64,000 bases of DNA from Amnibacterium setariae (GCF_003581425.1 NZ_QXTG01000003.1:293-64292); one strand, 5' to 3'. Shown: positions 14,664-23,893, counted from the stretch's first letter. The notes: generated from the sequence alone by a model not told the origin. A program made the numbers and translations.

Positions 14664-15488
14664 ATGGGGACGATCACCACGAACGACGGTGTCGAGATCT
14701 TCTACAAGGACTGGGGGTCGGGACAGCCGATCGTGTTCAGCCACGGCTGGCCCCTGTCGGCCGACGACTGGGACACGCAGCTGCTGTTCTTCCTCCAGCA
14801 CGGGTACCGGGTGATCGCGCACGACCGGCGCGGGCACGGCCGCTCGACCCAGACGGGCGAGGGGCACGACATGGACCACTACGCGGCGGACCTCGCGGCG
14901 CTCACCGAGCACCTGGACCTCCACGACGCGATCCACGTCGGCCACTCCACCGGCGGCGGCGAGGTCGTGCACTACATCGCGCAGCACGGGGAGTCCCGCG
15001 TCGCGCGGGCCGTGCTGATCAGCGCGGTGCCGCCGATCATGGTGCAGACCGAGTCGAACCCGGGCGGCCTGCCGAAGAGCGTCTTCGACGACCTGCAGGC
15101 GCAGCTCGCCGCGAACCGGTCGAACTTCTACCGCGCGCTGCCGTCCGGGCCCTTCTACGGCTACAACCGGCCCGGCGTCGAGGCGTCGGAGGCGATCATC
15201 GAGAACTGGTGGCGCCAGGGCATGATGGGCGGCGCGAAGGCGCACTACGACGGGATCGTCGCGTTCTCGCAGACGGACTTCACCGAGGACCTGAAGAAGA
15301 TCACGGTGCCCGTGCTCGTCATGCACGGCGAGGACGACCAGATCGTCCCCTACGCCGACTCCGGGCCCCTGTCCGCCGAGCTGGTGCAGAACGGCACGCT
15401 GAAGTCCTACCCGGGCTTCCCGCACGGCATGCCGACCACGCAGGCCGACGTGATCAACGCGGACCTGCTGGAGTGGCTCCGCGCCTGA
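14664..15488 (+). CDS. Alpha/beta hydrolase, non-heme chloroperoxidase type, 274 aa
   Basis: A cofactor-free haloperoxidase/esterase-type alpha/beta hydrolase. It opens [20 protein letters not shown] and carries [10 protein letters not shown], the nucleophile elbow GHSTGGGE, the acid loop [11 protein letters not shown] and the His in PGFPHGM. The length of 274 residues fits the family. The ATG at 14664 has GGAGGAGGA a few nt upstream, so the shorter start is preferred over an upstream in-frame ATG. In this family the halogenating activity is usually incidental and the real substrate is an ester. It is 150 nt after the AXE-like gene and is followed by a clear terminator. Confidence 0.9.
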   Translation: MGTITTNDGVEIFYKDWGSGQPIVFSHGWPLSADDWDTQLLFFLQHGYRVIAHDRRGHGRSTQTGEGHDMDHYAADLAALTEHLDLHDAIHVGHSTGGGEVVHYIAQHGESRVARAVLISAVPPIMVQTESNPGGLPKSVFDDLQAQLAANRSNFYRALPSGPFYGYNRPGVEASEAIIENWWRQGMMGGAKAHYDGIVAFSQTDFTEDLKKITVPVLVMHGEDDQIVPYADSGPLSAELVQNGTLKSYPGFPHGMPTTQADVINADLLEWLRA

Positions 15489-15498
15489 CCGGACCCGG

Positions 15499-15527
15499 GT
15501 GCCGGGCCGCGTCGCGCGGCCCGGCAC
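15499..15527. terminator. 12-bp stem terminator between convergent genes
   Basis: Arms 15499-15510 and 15516-15527 pair perfectly around a 5-nt loop, 11 nt after the hydrolase stop codon and 40 nt past the stop of the convergent LacI gene. Confidence 0.7.
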
Positions 15528-15566
15528 GCGCCGCGGCGAACATATGCCGCGATCGGGATGATCGAG

Positions 15567-16592
15567 TCAGGGGAGGGTCGTCCGGACCGGCGCGACGCTC
15601 GCGCCCTCGCCGAGCACGCAGGGCAGCAGGGTGCGGATGGGCTCCGCGTCCGCGTCCTCGACCAGGTCGATGAGGGCCCGCGCGGCGGCGTGCCCGAGGT
15701 CGTAGCCGGGCGGCGCGGAGTGCACGAGCGGAGGCTCGCAGAGCGCCGCCGTCCGGGACGCCATGCCGAGCGCCAGCACCGAGACGTCCCTCGGCACGGA
15801 GCGACCGGTCGCCCGGATGCCGCGGAGCAGTCCGGGGGCCGCTTCGTCGTTCGCGATGAGCACGGCGGTCACGTCGGGGTGGTCGCGCAGCAGGTCCTCC
15901 GCGAGCTCGGCTCCGCCGGCCGGATCCCTCGCCGTCATGGCGACGACCGCTGTCGCGCCGTGCGCGACGGCCCATTCCCGGTACGCCCGCTCGAGGCGTA
16001 CGGGCGGGCCGTAGGCCGACTCGCCGAGCGCACCCGGGTGCTCGAGCACGAGGGCGATGCGCTCGTGGCCCAGCCCCGCGAGGTGGTCCAGGTTCTCGTG
16101 CGCCGTCGTCTCGAAGTCGATGTCCGCGTAGGCGTAGGCGCTCGGGTCCGCCGTCCGGCCGATGAGCACGAACGGGATCCCGGCGGCCTCGAGCATCGGC
16201 ACGCGCGGGTCCTCGAGCTGCACCTCCATCGCGAGCACGCCGTCGACGAGGCCGCCGTCCAGGTACTCGCGGAGCGCGGCGGGGTCGTTCGCGACGGGCC
16301 AGAGCACCAGGTGGTGGTCGCGCTCCGCCGCGCCGACGGACGCGCCGTGGACGAACTCCATCGCGCTCGCGTTGCCGCGGGTGTCGAGCTCCGGGAACAG
16401 CAGCGCGATGATCCGCGACCGCCGGCTGGCCAGCGCTCGAGCGAGCACGTTGCGGGTGAAGCCGAGCTCGGTCATGGCCGACTCGACCCGGGCCCGCGTC
16501 GCCTCGGAGACCCGCTTCGTCCCGTTGACCACGAACGACACGGTCGCGATGGAGACGTTCGCGCGCTCGGCGACGTCCTGCATCCGCACCAT
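15567..16592 (-). CDS. LacI-family transcriptional regulator, 341 aa
   Basis: A LacI/GalR repressor with the helix-turn-helix VRMQDVAERANVSIATVSF and hinge TRNVLARALASRRS, then a sugar-sensing domain with IALLFPELD, VDGVLAMEVQ, FVLIGRTAD, HERIALVLEHPGAL and VTAVLIANDEAAPGLL. The ATG at 16592 is chosen because GAGGAG lies 8 nt upstream and the helix-turn-helix then starts at residue 3; a longer in-frame ATG at 16823 would span the promoter of the divergent operon. It diverges from the arabinoside operon and very likely represses it, with an operator-like TAAAGCGCTTAA between them. Confidence 0.95.
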   Translation of the reverse strand: MVRMQDVAERANVSIATVSFVVNGTKRVSEATRARVESAMTELGFTRNVLARALASRRSRIIALLFPELDTRGNASAMEFVHGASVGAAERDHHLVLWPVANDPAALREYLDGGLVDGVLAMEVQLEDPRVPMLEAAGIPFVLIGRTADPSAYAYADIDFETTAHENLDHLAGLGHERIALVLEHPGALGESAYGPPVRLERAYREWAVAHGATAVVAMTARDPAGGAELAEDLLRDHPDVTAVLIANDEAAPGLLRGIRATGRSVPRDVSVLALGMASRTAALCEPPLVHSAPPGYDLGHAAARALIDLVEDADAEPIRTLLPCVLGEGASVAPVRTTLP

Positions 16593-16636
16593 CGGCGATC
16601 TCCTCGCGGTCGACCATAGCGCGGCGAATGGTTCGG

Positions 16637-16648
16637 TAAAGCGCTTAA
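16637..16648. promoter_or_regulatory. LacI-type operator for arabinoside operon
   Basis: TAAAGCGCTTAA is a near-perfect palindrome around a central CpG, sitting 8 bp upstream of the -35 box at 16657 and 44 nt upstream of the LacI start. This is a plausible site for the adjacent repressor. Confidence 0.6.
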
Positions 16649-16656
16649 AAAAATCG

Positions 16657-16686
16657 TTGACAGCCGGGACGGGCCGGGCGAATGAT
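16657..16686 (+). promoter_or_regulatory. Promoter of the arabinoside operon
   Basis: A consensus TTGACA (16657-16662) is followed after 18 bp by AATGAT (16681-16686). Transcription from here would leave a leader of about 220 nt before the binding-protein ATG at 16916. Confidence 0.6.
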
Positions 16687-16915
16687 GCTCCGCAACGCCC
16701 GACCGGGGCGGCGCGATCGACGGGGATCGAAGAGCGGTGCGTCATCAGTCGACGACGAGTGAGCGCTCCCTTCCGCTGCCCGCCGTGCTCCTCCGCGGTC
16801 CCGCCGGGCGCTCGTCCACGCACCGAAGCACATCACCTGACCGACGACGCGGGACCGCTGCGCCCTGACGCAGCCCCGCCCGTCCCGCCTTCCGCAGCAA
16901 AGGAGCTCACCGAAG

Positions 16916-18130
16916 ATGAACCCGATCCGGATCATCGCCGCGGCCGCCGCCGTGGCGCTCGTCCCCGTCGCACTGACCGCCTGCTCGTCCGGCTCCGGAG
17001 GGGGAGGAGGAGGTGGCGGCGGCGGCTCCACGCTGACGATCGAGGACTACTACCAGGCGAGCTACGACCCGATCTACCAGACGTGCGCGAAGCAGGTCGG
17101 CGCCAAGGTGAAGATCAACCACGTCGCCGGTGCCGGCCTCATCGCCAAGGTGCTGCAGCAGGCGTCGTCGCGCACGCTGCCCGACGTGCTCATGCTCGAC
17201 AACCCCGACGTGCAGCAGATCGCGGCGTCGGGCGCGCTCGCTCCCCTGAACGACTACGGGCTGAACGCCGACGGGCTCGTGCCGGCCGTGAAGGCCGCGA
17301 ACTCCTACAAGGGCGACCTCTACGGCCTCGAGCCGGTCACGAACTCGATCGCGCTCTACTACAACAAGAAGCTGCTGTCCGACGCCGGCGTCACCCCGCC
17401 GAAGACGTGGGACGAGCTGCGGGCCGCCGCGAAGAAGCTGACCAGCGGCAAGACCTACGGCTTCGCGATGAGCAACATCAACACGTACGAGGGCACCTGG
17501 CAGTTCCTGCCGTTCTTCTGGTCGAACGGCGGGGACGAGAAGGACATCGCCACCCCGCAGGCCACGCAGGCGCTGCAGTTCGTGCTCGACCTGCAGAACG
17601 ACGGCGCGATGTCGAAGAGCTCGATCAACTGGGCCCAGGCCGACGTCGACAACCAGTTCATCGCGGGCAAGGCCGCGATGATGATCAACGGCCCCTGGCA
17701 GCTGCCGTCCCTGAACGCGGCGAAGGGGCTCGAGTTCGACAGCGTGCCGATCCCGACCCGGACCGGTGACCCGACCGTCGCACCGCTCGGCGGCGAGGCG
17801 TTCACCGTCCCGCAGACGCGCGACAAGGACCGGATGAAGCTCGCCGCGAAGTTCGTCGGCTGCCTGTCCTCCGCGAAGATGCAGACCACGATCGCCGGCG
17901 TCACCGGCAACGTGCCGACGAACGAGTCGGCGGCCGACGAGTGGGCGAAGTCGCATCCGCAGGTCGCGTCGTTCGTGACCACCGTGAAGACGGCCCGCGC
18001 CCGCACCGGCGAGCTCGGACCCGACTGGCCGAAGGCCGCCACGAAGATCTACACCGCCGTGCAGCTCGCCCTCACGGGCAAGGCCGCCCCGTCCGCCGCG
18101 CTGCAGCAGGCGCAGTCCCAGAGCCAGTGA
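16916..18130 (+). CDS. ABC transporter sugar-binding lipoprotein, 404 aa
   Basis: First gene of the operon: a CUT1 solute-binding lipoprotein. The signal peptide is followed by lipobox LTAC with Cys23 and an unusual run of ten Gly residues that acts as a tether. The mature domain has typical segments (PDVLMLDNPDVQQIAASG, ALYYNKKLL, AAMMINGPWQLP, PLGGEAFTVPQ). AAGGAG lies 10 nt before the ATG. A stem-loop after the stop codon (18137-18172) probably limits permease expression relative to this protein. From its neighbours, the ligand is probably an arabinose-containing oligosaccharide or glycoside. Confidence 0.95.
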   Translation: MNPIRIIAAAAAVALVPVALTACSSGSGGGGGGGGGGSTLTIEDYYQASYDPIYQTCAKQVGAKVKINHVAGAGLIAKVLQQASSRTLPDVLMLDNPDVQQIAASGALAPLNDYGLNADGLVPAVKAANSYKGDLYGLEPVTNSIALYYNKKLLSDAGVTPPKTWDELRAAAKKLTSGKTYGFAMSNINTYEGTWQFLPFFWSNGGDEKDIATPQATQALQFVLDLQNDGAMSKSSINWAQADVDNQFIAGKAAMMINGPWQLPSLNAAKGLEFDSVPIPTRTGDPTVAPLGGEAFTVPQTRDKDRMKLAAKFVGCLSSAKMQTTIAGVTGNVPTNESAADEWAKSHPQVASFVTTVKTARARTGELGPDWPKAATKIYTAVQLALTGKAAPSAALQQAQSQSQ

Positions 18131-18136
18131 TGCGAC

Positions 18137-18172
18137 GGGAGGGGGCGACCCGCTCGGGCGCCGCCCCCTCCC
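18137..18172 (+). promoter_or_regulatory. Intercistronic stem-loop after binding-protein gene
   Basis: Arms 18137-18147 and 18162-18172 pair perfectly over 11 bp. Such hairpins after binding-protein genes usually stabilise the upstream message or partly terminate transcription, giving binding protein in excess over permeases. Confidence 0.65.
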
Positions 18173-18197
18173 TCCGCTCGCGGAGGGGAGGAGCACG

Positions 18198-19148
18198 ATG
18201 ACCGTGTCCGCACGGGCGGGGGTCGCCGCCGGTCCGCTGGTCGCCTCCGGGCGACCGGGCAGGAGCAGGGCGAGGCTCGCCTCAGGAGTCACCCGGTGGC
18301 TGTTCATCGCCCCGGCGGTGGTGTTCGTCGCCGTCTTCTTCGGCTACCCCGTGGTGAAGAACGTCCTCATGTCCTTCCAGGACTACACGACGAGGACCTT
18401 CTTCACCGGCGAGGCGCCGTGGGTCGGCCTCGCGAACTACGCGCAGACCTTCGGCAGCGCGGTGTTCACGACGACGCTCGTGAACACCGCGCTGTTCACG
18501 ATCGGCTCGATCGTGATGCAGTTCGTCATCGGCCTGGGGCTCGCACTGTTCTTCCGGCGGAACTTCCCGCTGTCCGGATTCCTCCGCGGGCTGCTGCTCC
18601 TGCCGTGGCTGCTGCCCCTGATCGCCTCGAGCGCGGTGTGGAAGTGGCTGCTCGACCAGGACAGCGGCGCGATCAACCAGTTCCTCGGGCTGTTCGGCGT
18701 GCCGGCGGTCCCGTGGCTGGTCAGCCCGGGCCTCGCGCTCGTCGCGGTGATCGGAGTGAACATCTGGCTCGGCATCCCGTTCAACACGACGATCCTCTAC
18801 AGCGGCCTGCAGTCCGTCCCGCCGGAGCTCTACGAGGCGGCGTCGCTCGACGGCGCCACCGGGGTCAAGGCGTTCCGGTACGTCACGTGGCCGTCCATCC
18901 GCTCGGTGGTCAGCGTCGTCATCGTGCTGGGCATCGTCTACACCCTGAAGGTCGTCGACATCATCCTCGGCCTCACCGGCGGCGGACCGGCGAACTCCAC
19001 CCAGACGCTCGCGACGAACGCGTACCACCAGTCGTTCGTCAACTTCGAGTTCGGCATCGGGGCCGCGATCAGCAACGTGCTGATCGTCGTGTCGTTCCTC
19101 TTCGCCGTCGTCTACATCTCGATCTCCCGGAAGGCGGCCGACGAATGA
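18198..19148 (+). CDS. ABC sugar transporter permease, MalF/UgpA type, 316 aa
   Basis: An inner-membrane permease of a CUT1 importer. Six hydrophobic segments are visible, beginning WLFIAPAVVFVAVFFGYPVV. The EAA loop that docks on the ATPase reads YEAASLDGATGVKAFRYVTW. ATG start with GGGAGGAG 4 nt upstream. The stop overlaps the next permease start (ATGA), so the two halves are translated together. The ATPase is missing from the operon, as is common in actinobacteria where one MsiK-type ATPase serves many sugar importers. Confidence 0.95.
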   Translation: MTVSARAGVAAGPLVASGRPGRSRARLASGVTRWLFIAPAVVFVAVFFGYPVVKNVLMSFQDYTTRTFFTGEAPWVGLANYAQTFGSAVFTTTLVNTALFTIGSIVMQFVIGLGLALFFRRNFPLSGFLRGLLLLPWLLPLIASSAVWKWLLDQDSGAINQFLGLFGVPAVPWLVSPGLALVAVIGVNIWLGIPFNTTILYSGLQSVPPELYEAASLDGATGVKAFRYVTWPSIRSVVSVVIVLGIVYTLKVVDIILGLTGGGPANSTQTLATNAYHQSFVNFEFGIGAAISNVLIVVSFLFAVVYISISRKAADE

Positions 19149-19996
19149 CCTCGACGACCATCCGCGTGCCGCTGCCGCGGAAGCACCGCGGGCGGGCGCG
19201 GTCCATCCCGATGACGGCGCTCGGCATCGTGTTCCTCGGGCTCATGGTGTTCCCCGTCTACTGGATGGTGAACAGCAGCCTGCAGGCCACGGCCGGCGCC
19301 GCGACGGCGACGTGGTTCCCGACGAACCCGACGTTCTCGGGCTACGTCGCCGCGTTCCAGCAGCAGGGGGGCAACTTCGTCTCGAGCATGATCATCGGCC
19401 TCGGCACCGTCGTCGTCACGCTGCTCGTCGCGACGCCGGCCGCCTACGGGCTGGCGCGGTTCCGCATGCGCGGGACGCGGGTGTTCCTGCTGGTGCTGCT
19501 CGTCACCCAGATGATCCCGACGATCGTGATCGCGAACGCGCTCTACACGCTGTTCAACGACGTGGGCCTGCTGAACACCTACGCGGGCCTGATCCTCGCG
19601 GACAGCGCCGTGCAGATCCCGTTCTCGATCCTGCTGATGCGGGCCTTCATGGAGTCGATCCCGCCGAGCCTCGTCGAGGCGGCGCTCGTCGACGGGGCGA
19701 ACGACTTCCGCGCGTTCCTCTCCATCGTGGTGCCCATCAGCCGCAACGCCATCGTCACGGCCGCGCTGTTCACGTTCCTGGGCGCGTGGGGCGACTTCCT
19801 CATCGCGCTGACGCTGACGTCGACGGATGCGGTGCGGCCGATCACGCTCGGCATCTACAACTACATCGGCTCGAACGTCACGGACTGGGGACCCGTCATG
19901 GCGACGGCCGTGCTCGCGTCGCTCCCCGCCGCGGTGCTCCTCGTCGTCGCCCAGCGGTACATCGCCGCCGGCGCGCTCGGCGGCGCCGTCAAGTGA
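19145..19996 (+). CDS. ABC sugar transporter permease, MalG/UgpE type, 283 aa
   Basis: The second permease subunit. It has the family N-terminal helix IPMTALGIVFLGLMVFPVYW followed by MVNSSLQ, and the EAA loop VEAALVDGANDFRAFLSIVV. Six membrane segments and the length match the family. The ATG at 19145 overlaps the preceding stop codon by 4 nt; an in-frame extension upstream would read antisense-like Arg-rich sequence. It pairs with the preceding gene to form the channel. A short hairpin (20001-20017) follows before the ThuA-like gene. Confidence 0.95.
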   Translation: MTSTTIRVPLPRKHRGRARSIPMTALGIVFLGLMVFPVYWMVNSSLQATAGAATATWFPTNPTFSGYVAAFQQQGGNFVSSMIIGLGTVVVTLLVATPAAYGLARFRMRGTRVFLLVLLVTQMIPTIVIANALYTLFNDVGLLNTYAGLILADSAVQIPFSILLMRAFMESIPPSLVEAALVDGANDFRAFLSIVVPISRNAIVTAALFTFLGAWGDFLIALTLTSTDAVRPITLGIYNYIGSNVTDWGPVMATAVLASLPAAVLLVVAQRYIAAGALGGAVK

Positions 19997-20000
19997 ACCT

Positions 20001-20017
20001 CCCCGCGTCGCGCGGGG
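20001..20017 (+). promoter_or_regulatory. Short intercistronic hairpin
   Basis: CCCCGCG and CGCGGGG pair around a TCG loop just after the permease stop codon. It probably tunes expression of the downstream catabolic genes. Confidence 0.45.
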
Positions 20018-20040
20018 CCTCGGAAGGAAGGACGGTCCGC

Positions 20041-20841
20041 ATGGGCCAGAACGATCGACCTCGCACCGTCGTGGTGTGGGGCGAGAACCGCCACGAGCAG
20101 GTCGAGGAGCACGTCAGGGCCCTCTACCCGGACGGCATGCACGAGACGATCCGGTCCGCCGTCGAGGAGCACCTCGGCGGGTCGGTCTCGGTGTCGACCG
20201 CGACGCTCGACCAGCCCGAGCACGGCCTCGACGCGGACCGTCTCGCCGACGTGGACGTGCTCGTCTGGTGGGGGCACGCCGCCCACGGCGAGGTGCGCGA
20301 CGACGTGGTGGAGCGCGTGCACCAGCGCGTCCTCGAGGGCATGGGGCTCGTCGTGCTCCACTCGGGGCACTGGTCGAAGCTCTTCGTGAAGCTGATGGGC
20401 ACCACCTGCACCCTGCGCTGGCGCAGCGAGCACGACCGCGAGCTCGTGTGGACGGTCAACCCGACGCACCCGATCGCACAGGGGGTGCCGAATCCGATCG
20501 TCATCCCGGAGCAGGAGATGTACGGCGAGTTCTTCGACGTCCCGGTGCCCGACGAGCTCGTCTTCATCAGCTCGTTCTCCGGCGGGGAGGTGTTCCGCAG
20601 CGGCATGACCTTCCGACGCGGCCACGGGAAGATCTTCTACTTCAGCCCCGGGGACCAGGACTTCCCCGTCTACCACCACCCCGACGTGCGACGCGTCATC
20701 GCGAACGGGGTGGACTGGGTGGCGCCCGCCCTCCCGGCACCCGCGCTGCCGACCCTGCTCCGCTACGAGTCCGGCGAGTTCTTCGAGGGGCACGACTACC
20801 GCGGTGCGATGAACGCGGACGACCGGGTGGCACGCTCGTGA
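20041..20841 (+). CDS. ThuA-like protein, 266 aa
   Basis: A ThuA-domain protein (glutamine-amidotransferase-like fold), a family linked to trehalose and other sugar utilisation whose biochemical role is unclear. Visible segments: RTVVVWGENRHEQ at the start, VDVLVWWGHAAHGEV, GLVVLHSGHWSKLF, GEFFDVPVPDELVFIS and a C-terminal GKIFYFSPGDQDFPVYHHPD. The length is standard. GGAAGGAAGG lies about 9 nt before the ATG at 20041. The stop overlaps the GTG of the next gene. In many actinobacterial sugar operons ThuA-like and Gfo/Idh/MocA proteins are adjacent, as here, suggesting a joint oxidative sugar conversion. Confidence 0.9.
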   Translation: MGQNDRPRTVVVWGENRHEQVEEHVRALYPDGMHETIRSAVEEHLGGSVSVSTATLDQPEHGLDADRLADVDVLVWWGHAAHGEVRDDVVERVHQRVLEGMGLVVLHSGHWSKLFVKLMGTTCTLRWRSEHDRELVWTVNPTHPIAQGVPNPIVIPEQEMYGEFFDVPVPDELVFISSFSGGEVFRSGMTFRRGHGKIFYFSPGDQDFPVYHHPDVRRVIANGVDWVAPALPAPALPTLLRYESGEFFEGHDYRGAMNADDRVARS

Positions 20842-21944
20842 GCGCGCCCCTGCGCCTCGTGCTCGTCGGGGCGGGGCAGATGGGCCGGGCGTGGATCCGC
20901 GCGATCGACCGCGCCGACGACGCCGAGCTCGTCGGCCTGGTCGACCTCGACCCGCGCGCGGTGGAGGCCGCGCTGGCCGCGCGTGGCCCCTCCGTGGCGT
21001 CCGGGACCGACGCGGTCGCGCTCGCCCGGGCCGAGGGCGCGGACGGGATCGTCGACGTGACGGTGCCCGTCGCGCACCTCCCCGTCAACCTCGCGGCGCT
21101 CGACGCGGGCTACCCGGTGCTGTGCGAGAAGCCCGTCACGCCCACCGTCCGGGACGCGCTGATCCTGGTCGCGGCGTCCGAGACCACCGGGCGCCTGCTC
21201 ATGGTCAGCCAGTCGCGCCGCTACTACGCAGCGCTCGACGAGCTGCGCCGTCGCGCCGCCGACCTCGGCGGTGCGGAGCTGCTCAGCACCGAGTTCCTCA
21301 AGGCGCCGCACTTCGGCGGGTTCCGTGAGGAGATGGACCACCCCCTGCTCGTCGACATGGCGATCCACTCGTTCGACGTGGCCCGCGCGGTGCTCGACCG
21401 CGTGCCGCTGACCGTCGACTGCCGCTCGTTCAACCCGTCGTGGAGCTGGTTCCGCGGCGATGCGGCGGCCGAGGCCCTCTTCGAGTTCGAGGGCGGGGCG
21501 CGGTTCCAGTACTTCGGCAGCTGGGTCGCGCCAGGCCTCGAGACCTCCTGGAACGGTTCGTGGCGCGCAGGGACCGCGCGGGGCACGGTCACCTGGGACG
21601 GCGAGTCCGCCGTCGAGGTGCAGGAGGGCGACGGGCCGGTCGAGCGCCTCGACGTCGTCCCCGCCCCGCACGAATCGATCGAGGGATCCCTCGCCGAGTT
21701 CCTGGCGGCCGTCCGGTCGGGCGCCTCGCCCTCCGGCGAGATCCACGCGAACGTCTGGACGCTCGCGATGGTGGAGGCGGCGGTGCGGTCCGCGGAGACG
21801 CGGACCACCGTCGACATCCCGGCGCTCATCGACGACGCCCGCGACCAGGCGCTGGCCACCGACATCCGCGACGATCTCCGGACCGTGCTGGCGTCGTGGT
21901 CGAGCCCGCACGAGCGGCTGCTGCGCACCGCGGTGCGCGCATGA
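20838..21944 (+). CDS. Gfo/Idh/MocA-family oxidoreductase, 368 aa
   Basis: An NAD(P)-dependent sugar oxidoreductase. The Rossmann start is LRLVLVGAGQMGRAWIRAI, the family marker CEKPVTPTV is at about residue 97, and a C-terminal substrate domain follows with MDHPLLVDMAIHSFDVARAV and NPSWSWFRGDAAAEALFEFE. The GTG start overlaps the previous stop codon (GTGA), giving translational coupling. With the ThuA-like and GH127 genes it probably acts on the released arabinose-type sugar or its aglycone partner; the exact substrate cannot be read from sequence. Confidence 0.92.
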   Translation: MSAPLRLVLVGAGQMGRAWIRAIDRADDAELVGLVDLDPRAVEAALAARGPSVASGTDAVALARAEGADGIVDVTVPVAHLPVNLAALDAGYPVLCEKPVTPTVRDALILVAASETTGRLLMVSQSRRYYAALDELRRRAADLGGAELLSTEFLKAPHFGGFREEMDHPLLVDMAIHSFDVARAVLDRVPLTVDCRSFNPSWSWFRGDAAAEALFEFEGGARFQYFGSWVAPGLETSWNGSWRAGTARGTVTWDGESAVEVQEGDGPVERLDVVPAPHESIEGSLAEFLAAVRSGASPSGEIHANVWTLAMVEAAVRSAETRTTVDIPALIDDARDQALATDIRDDLRTVLASWSSPHERLLRTAVRA

Positions 21945-23851
21945 AGGAGAGGGGCCTCGTGGACGACGTGGTGAAGGGGCCGCTGTCGCCGACGGCGGGG
22001 GGCACCGCCGCGCTGCGACCGGTCGGCGTCGACGGGGCGACGATCACGGGCGGCTTCTGGGCCGAGCGGCTGGCCGCGAACGCCGCCGTCTCCATCCCGC
22101 AGGGGTGGGACCAGCTGCACCGGGCCGGCAACGTCGGCAACCTCGAACGGGCGGCCGGCGGCGGCACGGGAGAGGCGGTCGGTGACGTCTTCGCCGACTC
22201 GGACGTCTACAAGTGGCTCGAAGCGGTCGCATGGGAGATCGCGCGCACGGGGGACGAGGCCCTGCTCGAGCGGCAGCGCGAGCTCACCCGACTGGTCGCC
22301 GCGGCGCAGGCCGAGGACGGGTACCTCGACTCCGTGGTGCAGCTGCGGGGGATCGCCCGCTACTCCGAGCTCGGCTGGACCCACGAGCTCTACTGCGCCG
22401 GCCACCTCGTCCAGGCCGCCGTCGCGCAGCGTCGCGGCACCGGGGACACGGCGCTCCTCGACGTCGCCGTCCGGCTCGCCGACCACCTCGTCGCGACCTT
22501 CGGGCCGGACGGCTCGCACGAGCTCGACGGCCACCCGGAGATCGAGACCGCGCTCGTGGAGCTGTACCGGGAGACCGGCACCCGCGCCTACCTCGACCTG
22601 GCGGGCTGGTTCGTGGACGCGCGCGGCCGCGGAACGGTCGCCGCCTACGGCCGCGACTCGACCTACTTCTCCGACCGGGTGCCCGTCCGGGAGGCGACCA
22701 CGGTCGAGGGGCACGCGGTGCGCGCCGTGTACCTGGCGGAGGGCGCCGCGGACGTCGCGATCGAGACCGGCGAGGACGAGCTGCTCGCCGCCGTCGCCCG
22801 GCAGTTCGCGGCGATGGTCGGCACGAAGCAGTACGTCACGGGCGGCCTCGGCGCCCGCTGGGAGGGCGAGGCGTTCGGCGACCCGTACGAGCTGCCGTCC
22901 GACCGCGCCTACGCGGAGAGCTGCGCGGCGATCGGCGGCCTCCAGTGGGCGCACCGCATGCTCGTCGCGACGGGAGACGAGCGGTACGCCGACCAGGTCG
23001 AGCGGATGCTGCTGAACGGGATGCTGCCCGGGGTCTCGCTCGCGGGCGGCGAGTTCTTCTACGTCAACGCGCTGCAGGTGCGGAACGGCGCCGAGCCGGA
23101 CGATCAGCGGAACCCCGTGAACGGGAGGCTCGGCTGGTTCAGCACGGCCTGCTGCCCGCCGAACATCATGCGCACGCTGTCGAGCCTCGGTGCCTACGTC
23201 GCGACCACCGGCGTCGACGGGGACTCGCTGCAGGTCCACCAGTACGTGCAGGGCACGGTCCGCGGCGCCGGCCTCGTCCTCGACGTCGAGACGGACTTCC
23301 CGCGCGACGGGCGCGTGCTCGTCACCGTCCGGTCGGCGCCGGAGGGGGAGGCGGAGCTGGGGCTCCGCGTGCCCGGCTGGGCGTCGGGCGCGACGCTCGA
23401 CGGGGAGCCCGTCGAACCCGGGCTCGCGCGCCGGCGCCGGCTGTGGAGCGCGGGTGACCGCCTCGAGCTGGTGCTGCCGACGGCGCCGCGGCTGATCGCG
23501 GCCGACGACCGCATCGACGGCATCCGCGACTCCGTCGCCATCGCTGCGGGTCCGCTCGTCTTCGCGGTCGAGCAGGTCGACCTGCCGGTGGGCGCGCAGG
23601 TCGACGACCTCCACCTCGACGTCGACGCACCGCTCCGCCTCGGCGGGTCCGACGCGGCGCTCGCGGCGCCGGTGGTCCTGGCGTCGGGCTGGGTGCACCG
23701 GCACGTCGAGCGACCGGAGCCCTACGCGGCCCTCGGCGGCGGGGAGGACGACGGAGTCGAGCGGGAGCCCGTGCCGATCCGTGCGGTGCCGTACTTCGCC
23801 TGGGCGAACCGGGGCGCCGACGCGATGCGAGTCTGGATCCCGGCGGGCTGA
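21941..23851 (+). CDS. GH127 family beta-L-arabinofuranosidase-like enzyme, 636 aa
   Basis: A glycoside hydrolase of family 127 (formerly DUF1680), whose characterised members release beta-L-arabinofuranose from plant hydroxyproline-rich glycoproteins. The zinc/cysteine active site is intact: Glu326 and Cys328 in YAESCAAIGG, and Cys404/Cys405 in STACCPPNIMR, which correspond to the metal-binding Glu/Cys residues and the nucleophilic Cys. N-terminal GGFWAERLA and DSDVYKWLEAVA are also typical. There is no signal peptide, so it works in the cytoplasm on imported sugar. The ATG overlaps the previous stop by 4 nt. Last gene of the operon, followed by a terminator. Confidence 0.92.
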   Translation: MKERGLVDDVVKGPLSPTAGGTAALRPVGVDGATITGGFWAERLAANAAVSIPQGWDQLHRAGNVGNLERAAGGGTGEAVGDVFADSDVYKWLEAVAWEIARTGDEALLERQRELTRLVAAAQAEDGYLDSVVQLRGIARYSELGWTHELYCAGHLVQAAVAQRRGTGDTALLDVAVRLADHLVATFGPDGSHELDGHPEIETALVELYRETGTRAYLDLAGWFVDARGRGTVAAYGRDSTYFSDRVPVREATTVEGHAVRAVYLAEGAADVAIETGEDELLAAVARQFAAMVGTKQYVTGGLGARWEGEAFGDPYELPSDRAYAESCAAIGGLQWAHRMLVATGDERYADQVERMLLNGMLPGVSLAGGEFFYVNALQVRNGAEPDDQRNPVNGRLGWFSTACCPPNIMRTLSSLGAYVATTGVDGDSLQVHQYVQGTVRGAGLVLDVETDFPRDGRVLVTVRSAPEGEAELGLRVPGWASGATLDGEPVEPGLARRRRLWSAGDRLELVLPTAPRLIAADDRIDGIRDSVAIAAGPLVFAVEQVDLPVGAQVDDLHLDVDAPLRLGGSDAALAAPVVLASGWVHRHVERPEPYAALGGGEDDGVEREPVPIRAVPYFAWANRGADAMRVWIPAG

Positions 23852-23873
23852 GCGGGGGAGGGTCGTCCGGCGA

Positions 23874-23893
23874 GATCGGCGGGGGCGCCGATC
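23874..23893 (+). terminator. Terminator of the arabinoside operon
   Basis: GATCGGCG and CGCCGATC pair around a GGGG loop 22 nt after the GH127 stop codon. Confidence 0.6.

Noticed and set aside
16990-17030. Run of GGN codons (ten Gly) in the binding-protein gene as a tandem repeat element
   Set aside because: It encodes a flexible tether directly after the lipid-modified Cys, common in lipoproteins; not an independent element.
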